From Burkholderiales bacterium 70-64 (GTDB lineage Bacteria > Pseudomonadota > Gammaproteobacteria > Burkholderiales > Burkholderiaceae_E), in NCBI GenBank assembly GCA_001898645.1, contig MKUQ01000016.1, forward strand, positions 62,001-126,000: DNA of 64,000 nucleotides. The letters are read 5' to 3'. The position numbers were made by a program, and so were the translations under genes. The notes under the pieces are model-generated. The model did not search any database. It was not told the origin of the DNA and was given only the letters and a program-made list of their open reading frames with translations. Positions within the stretch are counted from its first letter, which is position 1. Each line of letters opens with the position of its first letter. Below are positions 15,994-24,984 of this stretch, piece after piece.

Positions 15994-17513
15994 AGCGTGG
16001 CCTTGATCGGGATGGTGCGGCGCTTCTTGGCGCCGAACAGGCTGGTCTGGCTGGCTCCGTCGGAACATCCGTTGCCGAAGGAGAAGCCGCAGCCGCCGCG
16101 CACGTCGAAGGCGTTCTCGGCGTACTCGCGGTGGGTGGTCGGGATGACGAAGCGGTCTTCGTAGTTCGCGATGGCCATCACCTGGTACATCTTCTCGACC
16201 TCTTCCGCCGTGAGCCCGACCTGCTCGAGCACCGCCAGGTTGCGCCGCTGCTCGACGTGCTTGTCGCGCTGGTAGGCGCGCATCGCGAGCATGCGCTCGA
16301 GCGCCTGGACCACCGGCGTGGTGTCGCCGGCGGTGAGCAGGTTGGCGAGGTAGCGCACCGGGATGCGCAGCTGCGCCACGTCCGGGATCTCGCCGTTGAC
16401 CCCGATCTCCCCGGCATTGGCGGCCGCCGAGATGGGCGACAGCGGCGGCACGTACCACACCATCGGCAGGGTGCGGTATTCCGGATGCAGCGGCAGCGCC
16501 ACCTTCCACCGCACCGCCATGTCGTAGACCGGGCTCCTGCGCGCGGCCTCGAGCCATGCGTCGGGCACGCCGTCGGCGCGCGCCTGGGCGATCACCTTCG
16601 GATCGAAGGGGTCGAGGAAGACATCGAGCTGGGCCTGGTACAGGTCGCGGTCGTGCTCGACGCTGGCGGCCGCGGCGATGCGGTCGGCGTCATAGAGCAG
16701 CACGCCGAGGTAGCGGATGCGCCCGACGCAGGTCTCGGAGCACACGGTGGGCTGGCCGGCCTCGATGCGCGGGTAGCAGAAGATGCACTTCTCGGCCTTG
16801 CCGGTCTGCCAGTTGTAGTAGATCTTCTTGTAGGGGCAGCCCGAGACGCACATGCGCCAGCCGCGGCACTTGTCCTGGTCGATGAGCACGATGCCGTCTT
16901 CCTCGCGCTTGTAGATCGACCCCGACGGGCACGAGGCGACGCAGGCCGGGTTCAGGCAGTGCTCGCACAGCCTGGGCAGGTACATCATGAAGGTGTTCTC
17001 GAACTGCCCGTAGATGTCCTTCTGCACGTCGTCGAAGTTGCGGTCCTTCGAGCGCTTGGCGAACTCGCCGCCGAGGATCTCCTCCCAGTTCGGGCCCCAC
17101 TCGATCTTCTCCATGCGCTGGCCGGTGATCAGGCTGCGCGGGCGCGCCGTGGGCGCGGCGGTCATCTCCGGGGCCGACTGCAGGTGGTCGTAGTCGAAGG
17201 TGAACGGCTCGTAGTAGTCGTCGATCTGCGGCAGGTCGGGGTTGGCGAAGATGCGCATGAGCACCTTCCACTTGCCCCCCTGGCGCGGCACGATCGAGCC
17301 GTCGGCGCGGCGCACCCAGCCGCCGTTCCAGCGGTCCTGGTTCTCCCATTCCTTGGGATAGCCGATGCCGGGCTTGGTCTCGACGTTGTTGAACCAGGCG
17401 TACTCCATGCCCGGCCGGTTGGTCCAGACGTTCTTGCAGGTGACCGAGCAGGTATGGCAGCCGATGCACTTGTCGAGGTTCAGCACCATGCCGATCTGTG
17501 CGCGTATTTTCAT
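15990..17513 (-). CDS. narH: Respiratory nitrate reductase beta subunit
   Basis: A 507-residue iron-sulfur subunit carrying electrons from NarI to NarG. The first cluster motif is Cys16, 19, 22 and 26 (C-I-G-C-H-T-C-S-V-T-C). Other clusters are C-E-H-C-L-N-P-A-C-V-A-S-C-P, C-R-G-W-R-M-C-V-S-G-C-P (Trp instead of Cys marks the 3Fe-4S cluster) and C-I-F-C-Y-P-R-I-E-A-G-Q-P-T-V-C-S-E-T-C. All 15 or so Cys ligands are present. The gene overlaps narG and narJ by 4 bases each. The open frame continues far upstream in the narG region, but that is an overlap artefact. Confidence 0.97.
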   Translation of the reverse strand: MKIRAQIGMVLNLDKCIGCHTCSVTCKNVWTNRPGMEYAWFNNVETKPGIGYPKEWENQDRWNGGWVRRADGSIVPRQGGKWKVLMRIFANPDLPQIDDYYEPFTFDYDHLQSAPEMTAAPTARPRSLITGQRMEKIEWGPNWEEILGGEFAKRSKDRNFDDVQKDIYGQFENTFMMYLPRLCEHCLNPACVASCPSGSIYKREEDGIVLIDQDKCRGWRMCVSGCPYKKIYYNWQTGKAEKCIFCYPRIEAGQPTVCSETCVGRIRYLGVLLYDADRIAAAASVEHDRDLYQAQLDVFLDPFDPKVIAQARADGVPDAWLEAARRSPVYDMAVRWKVALPLHPEYRTLPMVWYVPPLSPISAAANAGEIGVNGEIPDVAQLRIPVRYLANLLTAGDTTPVVQALERMLAMRAYQRDKHVEQRRNLAVLEQVGLTAEEVEKMYQVMAIANYEDRFVIPTTHREYAENAFDVRGGCGFSFGNGCSDGASQTSLFGAKKRRTIPIKATL

Positions 17514-20500
17514 GGATGCACTCCCGAGGCCGAGGTCGTCGCGGGTTCGTCGAGCCAGTCGACCCTGGCCATCTTGCGCACCAGCACGAACTCGTCGCGA
17601 TTGGTGCCGATGGTGCCGTAGTAGTTGAACCCGTAGCTGTACTGCGCGTAGCCGCCGATCATGTGGGTCGGCTTGATCACCGTGCGCGTGACCGAGTTGT
17701 GGATGCCGCCGCGCATGCCGGTGATCTCGGAGCCCGGCGTGTTGATGATTTTCTCCTGCGCGTGGTACATCAGCACCATGCCCGGCTTGACGCGCTGGCT
17801 GACCACCGCGCGCGCGGCGATCGCGCCGTTGGCGTTGAACGCCTCGATCCAGTCGTTGTCGACGATGCCGGCGCGCTGCGCGTCGTCCTCGCTGATCCAG
17901 ATCACCGGCCCGCCGCGGTTGAGCGTCAGCATGATCAGGTTGTCGGTGTAGGTGGAGTGGATCCCCCACTTCTGGTGCGGCGTGATGAAGTTCAGCGCGA
18001 TCTCGGGGTGCCCGTTGGGCTTGTGTCCCATCATCGCGGCGGCCGCCTTGAGGTCGACCGGCGGGCGGTAGCTCACGAAGCCCTCGCCGAAGTCGCGCAT
18101 CCACGGATGGTCCTGGTAGAACTGCTGGCGTCCGGAGAGCGTGCGCCACGGGATCAGCTCGTGCACGTTGGTGTAGCCGGCGTTGTAGGAGACCTTCTCG
18201 CTCTCCAGCCCCGACCAGGTCGGCGATGAGATGATCTTGCGCGGCTGCGCCTGGATGTCGCGGAAGCGGATCTTCTCGTCCTCGCGGTGCAGCGCCAGGT
18301 GCGCATGCTCGCGGCCGGTGATGCGGGAGAGCGCCTCCCATGCCTTGACCGCCACCTGCCCGTTGGTCTCGGGCGCGAGCATCATCACGGTCTCGGCGGC
18401 ATCGATGTCGGTGACGATGCGCGGCATGCCCTGCGTGACGCCTTCCTCGATCACCTTGCCGTTGAGATCGGCGAGCGCGCGCACCTCTTCCTCGGTGTTC
18501 CAGGCGATGCCCTTGCCGCCGTTGCCGATGCGGCTCATCAGCGGCCCGAGCGCGGTGAAACGGCGCCAGGTGTTGGGGTAGTCGCGCTCGATCACGGCGA
18601 TCTGAGGCGCGGTGCGCCCGGGCTCCAGGTCGCACTCGCCGCGCTTCCATTCGCGCACGTCCAGCGGCTGGGCGAGCTCGCCCGGGGTGTCGTGCATGAT
18701 CGGCGTGAGCACCACCTCCTTCTCCGCGCCGAGGTGGCCCACGCAGACCTCGCTGAACTTCTTCGCGAAGCCCTTGTAGATCTCCCAGTCGCTGCGCGAC
18801 TGCCACACCGGATCGACCGCGGTCGACAGCGGGTGGATGAACGGGTGCATGTCGCTGGTGTTGAGGTCGTTCTTCTCGTACCAGGTGGCCGTGGGCAGCA
18901 CGATGTCGGAGTACATGCAGGTCGTGCTCATGCGGAAGTCGAGCGTGACCAGCAGGTCGAGCTTGCCCTCGGGCGCCTGCGCGTGCCAGCGCACCTCCTG
19001 CGGCTTGGCGTCGTCGGGGCCGAGGTCCTTGCCCTGCACGCCGTGGCTGGTACCCAGCAGATGGCGCAGGAAGTACTCGTGACCCTTGCCGGAGGAGCCC
19101 AGCAGGTTGGAGCGCCACACGAACAGGTTGCGCGGCCAGTTGGCCGGATCGTCCGGGTCCTCGCAGCTCATCTCCAGCGAGCCGTCCTTGAGGCTGCGCA
19201 CCACGTAGTCCTTCGGATCCAGGCCAGCGGCCTGCGCATCGCGCACCACCTGCAGCGGATTGGTCTTGAGCTGCGGCGTGGAAGGCAGCCAGCCCATGCG
19301 TTCGGCGCGCACGTTGTAGTCGATCATCGAGCCCTGGTGGGAGCGAGGGTCGGCCAGCGGCGAGAGGATCTCCTGCACGCCGAGCTTCTCGTAGCGCCAC
19401 TGGTCGGTGTGCGCATAGAAGAAGCTGGTCGAGTTCTGCTGGCGCGGCGGACGGATCCAGTCGAGCGCGAAGGTCAGCGCCGTCCAGCCGGTCTGCGGGC
19501 GCAGCTTCTCCTGGCCCACGTAGTGCGCCCAGCCGCCCCCGGTCTGGCCGACGCAGCCGCACAGCATCAGCATGTTGATGATGCCGCGGTAGTTCATGTC
19601 GCAGTGGTACCAGTGATTCATGCCGGCGCCGATGATCACCATCGAGCGCCCCTGCGTCTTGTCGGCGTTGTCGGCGAACTGGCGCGCCACCGCGATCGCC
19701 TGCGCACGCGGCACTCCGGTGATCGCCTCCTGCCAGGCCGGGGTGTAGGGCACGTCGCTGTCGTAGTCCTCGGCGACCGTCTCGTCGCCCAGGCCGCGCT
19801 CCACGCCATAGTGGGCCGCCAGCAGGTCGAACACCGTGGCCACCAGCGCCTCCTGCCGCTCGCCGCCGCGTTCGAGCGCCAGCCGCGCGACCGGCACGCG
19901 CCGGCGCAGGATGTCGCTGCCCTGCTCGTTGGCATCGAAATGCGGCGTATCGATGCCGCCGAAGTACGGGAAGCCCACGGTGGCCACCTCGCGGGCCTGG
20001 CCGCCCTCCTCGAGCAGCGACAGGCGCAGCTTCACGTTGCGCCCGAGGCGGGCCTCGCGATCCTCCAGGTTCCACTTGCCGGCATCGGAGCGGCCTTCCT
20101 TGCCCCAGCGAAAGCCGATCGAGCCGTTGGGCACCACCACGGCGTCGGACTCGTCGAAGGCCACCGTCTTCCAGTCGGGGTTGTTGTCCTGCTCGAGCGC
20201 GCCGTCGAAGTCGCCCGCCCGCAGGTAGCGCCCGGGCGCGAGCACCGTCGTGCCGTCGGCGAGCGTGACCCGATCGAGCTGCACCAGCAGCGGCAGGTCG
20301 GTGTAGCGGCGCGCGTAGTCGTCGAAATAGGCCGACCGCCGGTCGAAGTAGAACTCCTTCAGGATCACGTGGCCCATCGCCATCGCCAGCGCCGCATCGG
20401 TGCCCTGCTTGGGATGCAGCCACAGGTCGGCGAGCTTGGACACCTCGGCGTAGTCGGGGGTGATGGCCACCACCTTGGCGCCCTTGTAGCGCACCTCGGT

Positions 20501-21304
20501 GAAGAAGTGCGCGTCCGGCGTGCGCGTCTGCGGCACGTTCGAGCCCCACGCGATCAGGAAGGTGGAGTTGTACCAGTCGGCCGACTCGGGCACGTCGGTC
20601 TGCTCGCCCCAGGTCTGCGGGCTCGAGGGCGGGAGGTCGCAGTACCAGTCGTAGAAGCTCATGCAGGTGCCGCCGATCAGCGACAGGTAGCGCGCGCCGG
20701 CTGCGTAGGAGATCATCGACATCGCCGGGATGGGCGAGAAGCCGACCACGCGGTCCGGCCCGTACTTGCGGATCGTGTACACGTTGGCGGCGGCGACGAT
20801 CTCGTTCACCTCGTCCCATTCGGCGCGCACGAATCCGCCCATGCCGCGCTGGCGCTGGTAGTCGCGCCGCGTGGCCTCGTTCTCCACGATGCTCGCCCAG
20901 GCATCGACCGGCGTCCTGGCCACCGCGCGCGCGGCCCGCCAGGCCTTCATCAGGCGCCCGCGCACCATCGGGTACTTGAGACGGTTGCCGCTGTACAGAT
21001 ACCAGCTGAAGCTCGCGCCGCGCGAGCAGCCGCGCGGCTCGTGGTTGGGCAGGTCGGGGCGCGTGCGTGGATAGTCGGTCTGCTGCGTCTCCCAGGTGAC
21101 GATGCCGCCCTTCACGTAGATCTTCCACGAGCACGAGCCGGTGCAGTTGGTGCCGTGCGTGGAGCGCACGATCTTGTCGTGCGCCCAGCGGTCGCGATAG
21201 GCCTGCTCCCAGGTGCGGTCTTCGCCGGTGGCCATGCCGTGGCCGTCGGCGAAGCGCTCCCTGGGCTGGCTGAAGTAGGTCAGTCGATCGAGGAAGTGGC
21301 TCAT
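17510..21304 (-). CDS. narG: Respiratory nitrate reductase alpha (catalytic) subunit
   Basis: The 1264-residue molybdo-bis-MGD subunit that reduces nitrate to nitrite on the cytoplasmic side. His50, Cys54, Cys58 and Cys93 (T-H-G-T-N-C-T-G-S-C and R-G-C-S-R-G) ligate the FS0 cluster, matching E. coli spacing. The Mo-ligand region D-W-Y-C-D-L-P-P-S-S-P-Q-T-W-G-E is intact. The sequence is closely similar to E. coli NarG over its whole length. The ATG at 21304 gives the conserved M-S-H-F-L-D-R-L start; an upstream in-frame start at 21361 is not supported. Confidence 0.98.
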   Translation of the reverse strand: MSHFLDRLTYFSQPRERFADGHGMATGEDRTWEQAYRDRWAHDKIVRSTHGTNCTGSCSWKIYVKGGIVTWETQQTDYPRTRPDLPNHEPRGCSRGASFSWYLYSGNRLKYPMVRGRLMKAWRAARAVARTPVDAWASIVENEATRRDYQRQRGMGGFVRAEWDEVNEIVAAANVYTIRKYGPDRVVGFSPIPAMSMISYAAGARYLSLIGGTCMSFYDWYCDLPPSSPQTWGEQTDVPESADWYNSTFLIAWGSNVPQTRTPDAHFFTEVRYKGAKVVAITPDYAEVSKLADLWLHPKQGTDAALAMAMGHVILKEFYFDRRSAYFDDYARRYTDLPLLVQLDRVTLADGTTVLAPGRYLRAGDFDGALEQDNNPDWKTVAFDESDAVVVPNGSIGFRWGKEGRSDAGKWNLEDREARLGRNVKLRLSLLEEGGQAREVATVGFPYFGGIDTPHFDANEQGSDILRRRVPVARLALERGGERQEALVATVFDLLAAHYGVERGLGDETVAEDYDSDVPYTPAWQEAITGVPRAQAIAVARQFADNADKTQGRSMVIIGAGMNHWYHCDMNYRGIINMLMLCGCVGQTGGGWAHYVGQEKLRPQTGWTALTFALDWIRPPRQQNSTSFFYAHTDQWRYEKLGVQEILSPLADPRSHQGSMIDYNVRAERMGWLPSTPQLKTNPLQVVRDAQAAGLDPKDYVVRSLKDGSLEMSCEDPDDPANWPRNLFVWRSNLLGSSGKGHEYFLRHLLGTSHGVQGKDLGPDDAKPQEVRWHAQAPEGKLDLLVTLDFRMSTTCMYSDIVLPTATWYEKNDLNTSDMHPFIHPLSTAVDPVWQSRSDWEIYKGFAKKFSEVCVGHLGAEKEVVLTPIMHDTPGELAQPLDVREWKRGECDLEPGRTAPQIAVIERDYPNTWRRFTALGPLMSRIGNGGKGIAWNTEEEVRALADLNGKVIEEGVTQGMPRIVTDIDAAETVMMLAPETNGQVAVKAWEALSRITGREHAHLALHREDEKIRFRDIQAQPRKIISSPTWSGLESEKVSYNAGYTNVHELIPWRTLSGRQQFYQDHPWMRDFGEGFVSYRPPVDLKAAAAMMGHKPNGHPEIALNFITPHQKWGIHSTYTDNLIMLTLNRGGPVIWISEDDAQRAGIVDNDWIEAFNANGAIAARAVVSQRVKPGMVLMYHAQEKIINTPGSEITGMRGGIHNSVTRTVIKPTHMIGGYAQYSYGFNYYGTIGTNRDEFVLVRKMARVDWLDEPATTSASGVHP

Positions 21305-21368
21305 CTGGAGCTCCCTGAAACAAGCCGAACCCGGGCCTGGGTGGCCCGGGCATTCGAGCACCGCGGGG

Positions 21369-22820
21369 TCAGCACGGCATCTCGGCGTTCCTGCGCGCGT
21401 AGTACCACCAGGTGAGCGCGACGCACAGGCAATAGAACAGCGTGAAGATCCACAGCGCGGCCTCGGGGCCTCCGGTGGCGGAGATCGAGGTGCCGTAGCT
21501 CTTGGGGATGAAGAAGCCGCCGTAGGCGCCCAGCGCGCCGGCGAAGCCGAGCGCCGCCGCGCCCTCGGTATTGCCTTCGCGGATCGCCTGCGCGCGCTCG
21601 GCTTCGTCGTTGCTGCGCAGCTCCTCGAGCTTCTGGTTCAGGAAGATCACCGGGATCATCCGGAAGGTCGAGCCGTTGCCGACGCCGGTGGTCAGGAACA
21701 GCAACAGGAACATGATGAAGAAGCCGGCGAAGCTGCCGTCGGCCGGCCCGAACGGCAGGGCGAAGCCGCCGGCGCTGCCCTTGGGCAGGAAGAACAGCAC
21801 GCCGATCACCGCGAGCGCCATCACCACGAAGTTCCACAGCGTGACGCGCGCGCCGCCGAGCTGGTCGGACAGCCAGCCGCCGACCGGGCGGATCAGCGCG
21901 CCCACCAGCGGCCCGAGCCAGGCATAGGCGAGCGGGTTCACGTCGGGGAATTCGCTGCGGATGAGCAGCGGGAAGCCTGCCGCGAAGCCGATGAACGAGC
22001 CGAAGGTGCCCAGGTAGAGAATGCACATCAGCCAGTTGTGCTTGCGCCGGAAGATCGCCGCCTGGGCCGCGAACGAGGCCTTGGCATCGGCGATGTCGTT
22101 CATGAAGAACCACGCGGCGACGGCGGCGAGCGCGATCCACGGCACCCAGATGAAGGCCGCGTTCTGCGACCACACGCGGATCGGCTGGCCCAGCTTGCCG
22201 GTAATCACCTGCGGGTCGCCGCCGAAGATGCCGAGCACGCCGACCGCCACCACCAGGGGCGTGAGGAACTGCACCACCGATACGCCGAGGTTGCCCAGGC
22301 CGGCATTGACGCCGAGCGCCGAGCCCTTGCGCTCCTTCGGGAAGAAGAAGCTGATGTTGGCCATGCTCGAGCTGAAGTTGCCCCCGCCCAGCCCGCACAG
22401 CAGCGCCAGGATCAGCATGGTCGGATAGCTGGTGGTCGGATCCTGCACCGCCACGCCGATGCCGATCGCGGGGATCAGCAGCGACGCGGTGGAGATCGCC
22501 GTCCAGCGCCGGCCGCCGACCAGCGGGATCATGAACGAGTAGAAGATGCGCAGGGTCGCGCCCGACAGCGCGGGCGCGGCGGCCAGCCAGAAGAGCTGGT
22601 TGGTGGAGTACTTGAAGCCGAGCGCGGGCAGGTTCACCGCCACCACGCTCCACAGCTGCCAGATCGCGAAGGCGAGGAACAGCGCCGGCACCGAGATCCA
22701 CAGGTTGAGCTGGGCGATGGCCTCGCCCTCACGCGCCCAGAAGGCCTTGTCCTCCGGCGTCCAGACGTGCAGGACGCTGCCGGGACGCGCGCGCGGGATG
22801 TCCGCTGCGGTCGCATTCAT
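21369..22820 (-). CDS. narK2: Nitrate/nitrite transporter, NarK2 type
   Basis: A 483-residue major facilitator protein with 12 predicted membrane helices. It has the nitrate-transport signatures G-G-G-N-F-S-S-S-M-A-N-I-S-F-F-F-P (helix 5 region, nitrate signature) and G-A-Y-G-G-F-F-I-P. The N-terminus (W-T-P-E-D-x-x-F-W) and length fit NarK2, usually a nitrate/nitrite exchanger. It follows narK1 by 34 bases on the same strand, and narG begins 64 bases after it, so narK1K2GHJI form one operon. Which of the two NarK proteins is symporter or antiporter is inferred from family resemblance only. Confidence 0.92.
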   Translation of the reverse strand: MNATAADIPRARPGSVLHVWTPEDKAFWAREGEAIAQLNLWISVPALFLAFAIWQLWSVVAVNLPALGFKYSTNQLFWLAAAPALSGATLRIFYSFMIPLVGGRRWTAISTASLLIPAIGIGVAVQDPTTSYPTMLILALLCGLGGGNFSSSMANISFFFPKERKGSALGVNAGLGNLGVSVVQFLTPLVVAVGVLGIFGGDPQVITGKLGQPIRVWSQNAAFIWVPWIALAAVAAWFFMNDIADAKASFAAQAAIFRRKHNWLMCILYLGTFGSFIGFAAGFPLLIRSEFPDVNPLAYAWLGPLVGALIRPVGGWLSDQLGGARVTLWNFVVMALAVIGVLFFLPKGSAGGFALPFGPADGSFAGFFIMFLLLFLTTGVGNGSTFRMIPVIFLNQKLEELRSNDEAERAQAIREGNTEGAAALGFAGALGAYGGFFIPKSYGTSISATGGPEAALWIFTLFYCLCVALTWWYYARRNAEMPC

Positions 22821-22854
22821 GTCGAATCTCCTTATCGCCGCCTTCGGGTCGCCC

Positions 22855-24132
22855 TCAGGCGCGTTGTCCGGCCGCCGTCGCATGCGGCCCCATGAGTTCG
22901 GTGCGACGCACTTCGGTGAAGTACATCCAGATGAGCGACACCCACACCACGCCGTACATCAGCATGAAGGCGCTCGAGCGCACGCCGGTGAGGTCGAGCA
23001 GCGCGCCGAACATGATCGGCAGCACGAAGCCGCCGAGCCCGCCGGCCAGCCCCACGATGCCCGAGATGGCGCCGATGTTCTCCGGGTATTCGTCGCTGAT
23101 GTACTTGAACACGCTCGCCTTGCCGAACGCCCAGGCGATACCCAGCACGAACATCAGCGCGGTGAAGGCGTACACGTTCAGGCCGATGCCGAAGGTGCGC
23201 GTGCCGTCGACCGTGGCCACGGTGAACTCGGTCTGCGGGTAGCTCAGCAGGAACAGGCAGATCCAGCTCACCCACATCACCCACCAGGTGACGCTGTGCG
23301 CGCCGTAGCGGTCCGAGAACCAGCCGCCGATCGCCCGCAGCACCCCGCCGGGCAGCGAGAAGCACGCGGCCAGGAGCGCCGCCACGCGGATGTCGAGGCC
23401 GTACTCGCCGACGTAGTACTGCACCATCCACAGGCTCAAGGCGACGTAGCCGCCGAACACGATGCTGTAGTACTGGCAGTATTTCAGCACCCGCGGGTCC
23501 TTCAGCGCCTTGAGCTGGTCGGCGAAACGCACGTTGCTGGGCACCAGGTGCTTCGGATCACTGTAGGAGAACAGCCAGAACAGCACCACCGTGCCGAGCA
23601 TGATCGCCGCGTAGACCTGCGGCACGAGGGTCCAGCCGAAGGCCACCACCAGCGCCGGGGCGACGAACTTGTTGACCGCCGCGCCCGAGTTGCCCGCGCC
23701 GTAGACGCCCATCGCGAAGCCCTGCCGGTTCTTCGGGAACCAGCGCGCCACGTAGGGGGTGCCGACCGAGAAGGAGCCGCCCGCCAGCCCGACGAACAGC
23801 CCGATCACGATGAAGTGCCAGAACTGCGTGGCGTAGGCCATCAGCCAGATCGCCGGCACGGTGAGCGCCATCAGGATCGCCATCACGATGCGCCCGCCGT
23901 AGCGGTCGGTCCAGATGCCCAGGGGCACCCGGATGAGCGACCCGGTGAGCACCGGCGTGGCGGTGAGCAGGCCGAATTCGGTGGCGTTGAGGTTCAGCGC
24001 CTTGCGGATCGGGATGCCGATCACGCCGAACATCATCCACACCATGAAACAGACGGTGAACGCCAGCGTGCTGACGATCAACACCGACAGTGCTTGCCGC
24101 GTACGCAGCGCTTCAGGTTCCAGGGGCGTCAT
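22855..24132 (-). CDS. narK1: Nitrate/proton symporter, NarK1 type
   Basis: A 425-residue major facilitator protein with 12 membrane segments. The nitrate signatures are present: G-G-S-F-S-V-G-T-P-Y-V-A-R-W-F-P (first) and G-A-G-N-S-G-A-A-V (second). N-terminal residues and length fit the NarK1 group, thought to import nitrate with protons before nitrite export begins. It is the first gene of the narK1K2GHJI-ppiC operon, preceded by a 177-bp leader region after narL. Confidence 0.92.
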   Translation of the reverse strand: MTPLEPEALRTRQALSVLIVSTLAFTVCFMVWMMFGVIGIPIRKALNLNATEFGLLTATPVLTGSLIRVPLGIWTDRYGGRIVMAILMALTVPAIWLMAYATQFWHFIVIGLFVGLAGGSFSVGTPYVARWFPKNRQGFAMGVYGAGNSGAAVNKFVAPALVVAFGWTLVPQVYAAIMLGTVVLFWLFSYSDPKHLVPSNVRFADQLKALKDPRVLKYCQYYSIVFGGYVALSLWMVQYYVGEYGLDIRVAALLAACFSLPGGVLRAIGGWFSDRYGAHSVTWWVMWVSWICLFLLSYPQTEFTVATVDGTRTFGIGLNVYAFTALMFVLGIAWAFGKASVFKYISDEYPENIGAISGIVGLAGGLGGFVLPIMFGALLDLTGVRSSAFMLMYGVVWVSLIWMYFTEVRRTELMGPHATAAGQRA

Positions 24133-24215
24133 CGCAAGACCTCCGTGACGCCACTTTAGGGACGGCGGCCCGCCGCGAACATCCTTCCGTAGAGCGGCCG
24201 CGCTGAGCCGGAAGA

Positions 24216-24241
24216 ACGATGGGGTGCGGCCGCGCCATCGT
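24216..24241. promoter_or_regulatory. Inverted repeat in the narK1 upstream region
   Basis: ACGATGG (24216-24222) and CCATCGT (24235-24241) are perfect inverted repeats with a 12-base GC spacer. It lies about 90-110 bases upstream of narK1. A nearby TACTCCT on the minus strand (24253-24247) fits the 7-base NarL consensus. No good FNR/Anr box was seen in this gap, which is unexpected for a nar operon. A regulatory role is inferred only. Confidence 0.35.
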
Positions 24242-24269
24242 TCGAAAGGAGTACTACCAGGGGCCTGTC

Positions 24270-24330
24270 GACTCCAGGAGTGCGTTGGCTGCCTGGAGTC
24301 TGCCGGCTGTCAGGAGTCCGTCGACTCCTG
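24270..24330. repeat. Cluster of four related half-sites at the narL 3' end
   Basis: GACTCCAGG (24270-24278) pairs with CCTGGAGTC (24292-24300), and CAGGAGTC (24311-24318) pairs with GACTCCTG (24323-24330). All four arms are variants of GACTCC(A)GG in alternating orientation. The second hairpin overlaps the narL stop codon. It could be the narXL terminator structure (no U tract) or a set of regulatory sites. Confidence 0.5.
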
Positions 24331-24984
24331 GGGCGCGCGTCCGGCCAGGTAGACGGCTGCCTGCACGCGCGAGCTCAGGTTGAGCTTGCGCAGGATGTGC
24401 TGGACGTGGATCTTCACCGTCGTCTCGGCGATGCCGAGCGTGCGTCCTATCGTCTTGTTGCTGTCGCCGCGCGCGATGCAGCCGAGGATCTCGCGCTCGC
24501 GCGGCGACAGCGCCTCGATCGGATCGCGCGCCGGGCCCGCCGCGGGCGCGTCTTCGATCGCGCGGAACGCCCTGACCAGCTTGCCGGTCATCTCGGGGCT
24601 CACCACCGACTCCCCCCGCACGGTGCGCCGGATCGCGTCGGCGAGCGCTTCGCCCTCGATGGTCTTGAGCACGTAGCCCTGGGCGCCGCCGCGCAGCGCG
24701 GCGGCCAGGTCCTCTTCGTCCTCGCTGACCGTCAGCATCAGCACGCGGGCGGCCGGGGCGGCTTCCTTCAGGCCGGCGAGCGCAGCCACGCCGGTCGCCC
24801 CGGGCAGGTGGTTGTCGAGCAGGATCAGGTCGGGCTGCAGCTCGCGCACGCGCCGCAGCGCCTCGCCGGCATCGGCTGCCTCGCCCACCACCTCGAAGCC
24901 CGGCTCGCCCGACAGCAGCGCGATCAGGCCGCGGCGAAACAGGGTGTGGTCGTCGACCACCACGAGACGGACCGGGCCGGTCAT
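24310..24984 (-). CDS. narL: Nitrate/nitrite response regulator
   Basis: A 224-residue response regulator. Receiver: Asp11-Asp12 acidic pocket and phospho-acceptor Asp57 (L-I-L-L-D-N-H-L-P-G). Output: a LuxR/GerE helix-turn-helix at about 155-215 (L-S-P-R-E-R-E-I-L-G-C-I-A-R-G-D-S-N-K-x-I-G-R-x-L). The partner kinase gene narX overlaps it by ATGA. Activated NarL should bind heptamers upstream of the narK1 operon. Unusually, narXL lies on the same strand as, and upstream of, narK1 here. Confidence 0.95.
   Translation of the reverse strand: MTGPVRLVVVDDHTLFRRGLIALLSGEPGFEVVGEAADAGEALRRVRELQPDLILLDNHLPGATGVAALAGLKEAAPAARVLMLTVSEDEEDLAAALRGGAQGYVLKTIEGEALADAIRRTVRGESVVSPEMTGKLVRAFRAIEDAPAAGPARDPIEALSPREREILGCIARGDSNKTIGRTLGIAETTVKIHVQHILRKLNLSSRVQAAVYLAGRAPQESTDS

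Noticed and set aside
15990-21353. A single 1787-codon frame suggesting a NarH fusion with a large N-terminal protein
   Set aside because: The upstream part is narG read in another frame. narH has its own start, with cluster ligands at the expected positions (Cys16 onward).
18287-21415. A plus-strand frame of over 1000 codons antisense to narG
   Set aside because: Its translation is a low-complexity His/Arg/Val/Ala-rich sequence with no family features; narG covers the same DNA.
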